64,000 nucleotides of DNA from NCBI GenBank assembly GCA_022447665.1, contig JAKVAQ010000017.1:62001-126000 (forward strand), in the 5' to 3' direction. The notes beneath the pieces are model-generated. The model was given only the letters and a program-made list of their open reading frames with translations, made no database searches and was not told the DNA's origin. A program made the position numbers and the translations under genes. Position 1 is the stretch's first letter. Every line of letters begins with the position of its first letter. The DNA is from Crocinitomicaceae bacterium. GTDB taxonomy: Bacteria > Bacteroidota > Bacteroidia > Flavobacteriales_D > Crocinitomicaceae. Below, piece after piece: positions 62,627 to 64,000 of this stretch.

Positions 62627-63436
62627 ATGAAAACATTTAGAATAACATTAATAGGATTTTTGTTCGCCAGCTCACTGGCAGTTGCAAATACAACGCCTGA
62701 AGCTGAAGTGTCTGAAAAGTCGTTCACCTCAGTGAATCAAAAAGCGTTTAAACCCGGTGAAAAGCTTGTATATAGAATGTCTTACGGACCTTTTGATGCT
62801 GGTGAAGCAACACTAACAGTTGAAGAAACAGATAAAGAAGTGCAAGGAAGAAAGCTTTGGAAAATGAAGGGAGTTGGACAAACGATCTCAGCTTTCGAGT
62901 GGTTTTATAAGGTGGACGATAGATATGAATCTTACATGGACGCTGAAGCAATGATTCCTTGGATTTTTATTCGTCGCGTAGATGAAGGAGGGTATATCAT
63001 TAATCAAGACTATGTATTTCACCAACATAAAAACTTAGTGGACAATGGCGAAGGGAAAAAATTTGATGTGCCTGATATGGTACAAGACATGTTATCGAGC
63101 TTCTACTACGCGCGCACGCTAGACTATAACAAAGCCGTTAAAGGTCAGAAATTTAAGGTGGATATTTTCTTGGATGATGAGTTATTTCCTACAGAGATAA
63201 AATACTTGGGAAAGCAAAATGTAAGAACTAGAAGAGGGAAATTCAGATGCCATAAATTTTGTCCAGTAGTACAAGAAGGTAGAGTATTTGGAAGTGAAGA
63301 AGACTTGATTGTTTGGATCACCGATGATGAAAACAAAATTCCAATCATGGCGAAAGCAAGTTTAGCTGTTGGATCAATGAAGATGCACGTAGTAGATTGG
63401 GAAGGATTAGCAAATCCAATGGCGAGAGTGAACTAA
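62627..63436 (+). CDS. DUF3108-family periplasmic protein
   Basis: 269 residues. Signal peptide (LIGFLFASSLAVANT) then a DUF3108 beta-barrel-like domain: FKPGEKLVYRMSYGPFDAGEAT, WFYKVDDRYESYMD and EDLIVWITDDENKIPIMAKASL. Function unknown; exported, periplasmic or surface-facing. A strong terminator follows. Confidence 0.9.
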   Translation: MKTFRITLIGFLFASSLAVANTTPEAEVSEKSFTSVNQKAFKPGEKLVYRMSYGPFDAGEATLTVEETDKEVQGRKLWKMKGVGQTISAFEWFYKVDDRYESYMDAEAMIPWIFIRRVDEGGYIINQDYVFHQHKNLVDNGEGKKFDVPDMVQDMLSSFYYARTLDYNKAVKGQKFKVDIFLDDELFPTEIKYLGKQNVRTRRGKFRCHKFCPVVQEGRVFGSEEDLIVWITDDENKIPIMAKASLAVGSMKMHVVDWEGLANPMARVN

Positions 63437-63469
63437 AAAGCTAAACAGCAAACCGAAAAATAGAAATGG

Positions 63470-63496
63470 AACCCCTGGCAATAGCCGGGGGTTTTG
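63470..63496 (+). terminator. Rho-independent terminator
   Basis: AACCCCTGGC pairs with GCCGGGGGTT around a 4-base loop, followed by TTTTG, 33 bases after the DUF3108 stop. Confidence 0.85.
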
Positions 63497-63561
63497 TTTT
63501 GCTGACTAAGATCATGTTCGATACTCCGTATATTTCCTATTTTTAGGGCAAAGATTTTAAT

Positions 63562-64000
63562 ATGGATTTACCTGAAAGCACCATTGAAAGAATTAAAAAG
63601 CTTAAAAGCAAATATGCTTCAATAGGGCAAGATATTGATGCCTATTTAGATGGATTGATTTACGCTAATCCTCTGAAGTATTGGGATTATATTGAAGTGG
63701 ATACTTTATTAAGCTTACAAAAGCCAAAGACTGATTTTCCAGATGAAAAGATTTTTATTGTTTATCATCAAATCACTGAGCTGTATTTCAGCCTAATTCA
63801 ACATGAGATTGACCAGATCTGCTATAATGGAAAAAACATTTCAGAGGATGGGCAAGACCTTGGCTGGAATAAAGAGCTAAGTGTAGACTTTTTTATTGAG
63901 CGCTTAAAGCGAATCAATATTTACTTCAAAACTCTTACAAACTCGTTTGATATTATGCGCTTTGGAATGGAGCGCGAGCAATTCAAAAAGTTTAGAATGA
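63562..64000 (+). CDS. Tryptophan 2,3-dioxygenase family protein (partial, runs off the window)
   Basis: 146 codons from the ATG at 63562, still open at the right edge. PLKYWDYIEVDTLLSLQKP and FIVYHQITELYFSLIQHEI are the N-terminal motifs of tryptophan 2,3-dioxygenase (Y-x-x-Y-x-x-x-x-x-LL and HQ-x-x-EL), and EREQFKKFRM is the next conserved block. The family opens the indole ring of tryptophan with a haem iron in the kynurenine route. The haem-ligand histidine lies beyond the window, so activity cannot be judged. Confidence 0.88.
   Translation, partial: MDLPESTIERIKKLKSKYASIGQDIDAYLDGLIYANPLKYWDYIEVDTLLSLQKPKTDFPDEKIFIVYHQITELYFSLIQHEIDQICYNGKNISEDGQDLGWNKELSVDFFIERLKRINIYFKTLTNSFDIMRFGMEREQFKKFRM

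Overview
The window is AT-rich DNA from a member of the Bacteroidota, most likely a marine or aquatic Flavobacteriales (Crocinitomicaceae/Cryomorphaceae-like). The evidence is several large surface proteins with type IX secretion (T9SS) C-terminal signals, a PorP/SprF-family protein, families typical of this phylum (DUF6952, DUF6992, DUF7793, PorP/SprF), many TAnnTTTG-type -7 promoter elements and very few Shine-Dalgarno sequences. The order is mostly housekeeping and envelope genes. I see no prophage, IS element, CRISPR array or defence island, and no clear undescribed multi-gene system. The noteworthy material is small-scale: broken genes, tRNA-linked repeats and regulatory sites.

Layout. 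1-1.9 kb is a decayed region (a DUF7793-type gene, a degenerate second copy, a broken TetR gene). 1.9-4.8 kb holds a Crp/Fnr regulator, a DoxX-like protein, a GNAT acetyltransferase and a CotH-like protein. 4.8-8.4 kb is an oxidative-stress cluster: an MBL hydrolase and oxyR on the minus strand, and ahpC, thioredoxin, DUF6952 and dps on the plus strand. A near-perfect OxyR half-operator lies between the two arms, and dps carries an in-frame stop. 9.0-12.1 kb is nrdB-nrdA, with the allosteric ATP-cone on NrdB instead of NrdA. 12.2-13.9 kb is a patatin and an M23/LysM peptidase. 14.4-17.6 kb is a TPR, ComA-like and DUF368 operon.

17.7-30 kb holds T9SS cargo proteins, a sugar epimerase, a broken BNR/VPS10-type T9SS protein, transaldolase-like fsa, the SRP RNA (ffs), a secreted trypsin-like protease and a WYL regulator. 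30-39.6 kb holds an NlpC/P60 hydrolase, two cysteine-rich MORN-like lipoproteins, proline dehydrogenase, aroB, the initiator tRNA-Met followed by repeated terminator units around a GIY-YIG gene, a PI-PLC-like protein, flavodoxin under a palindromic Fur-like box, PorP/SprF and aroA. 39.6-40 kb holds a perfect 114-bp tandem repeat built on the 3' end of tRNA-Ala(GGC).

40-51 kb holds a Rieske protein, a very large probable outer-membrane beta-barrel protein, gpmI with an orphan histidine kinase, and two T9SS cargo proteins. 51-64 kb holds arsC-like, a 54-residue membrane protein, fumC, thiL, MmcQ/YjbR, a PfkB kinase, DUF349, a membrane/glycosyltransferase cluster (GT-C-like, GT2, GT9), a DUF3108 protein and the start of a tryptophan 2,3-dioxygenase gene.

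Functional links: OxyR probably controls the peroxiredoxin/thioredoxin/Dps operon. The T9SS cargo proteins share the secretion machinery to which PorP/SprF belongs. aroA and aroB serve the shikimate pathway from separate loci. The glycosyltransferases near 60 kb probably build a lipopolysaccharide core or other surface glycan. All functional calls are from reading the sequence; no database search was run.
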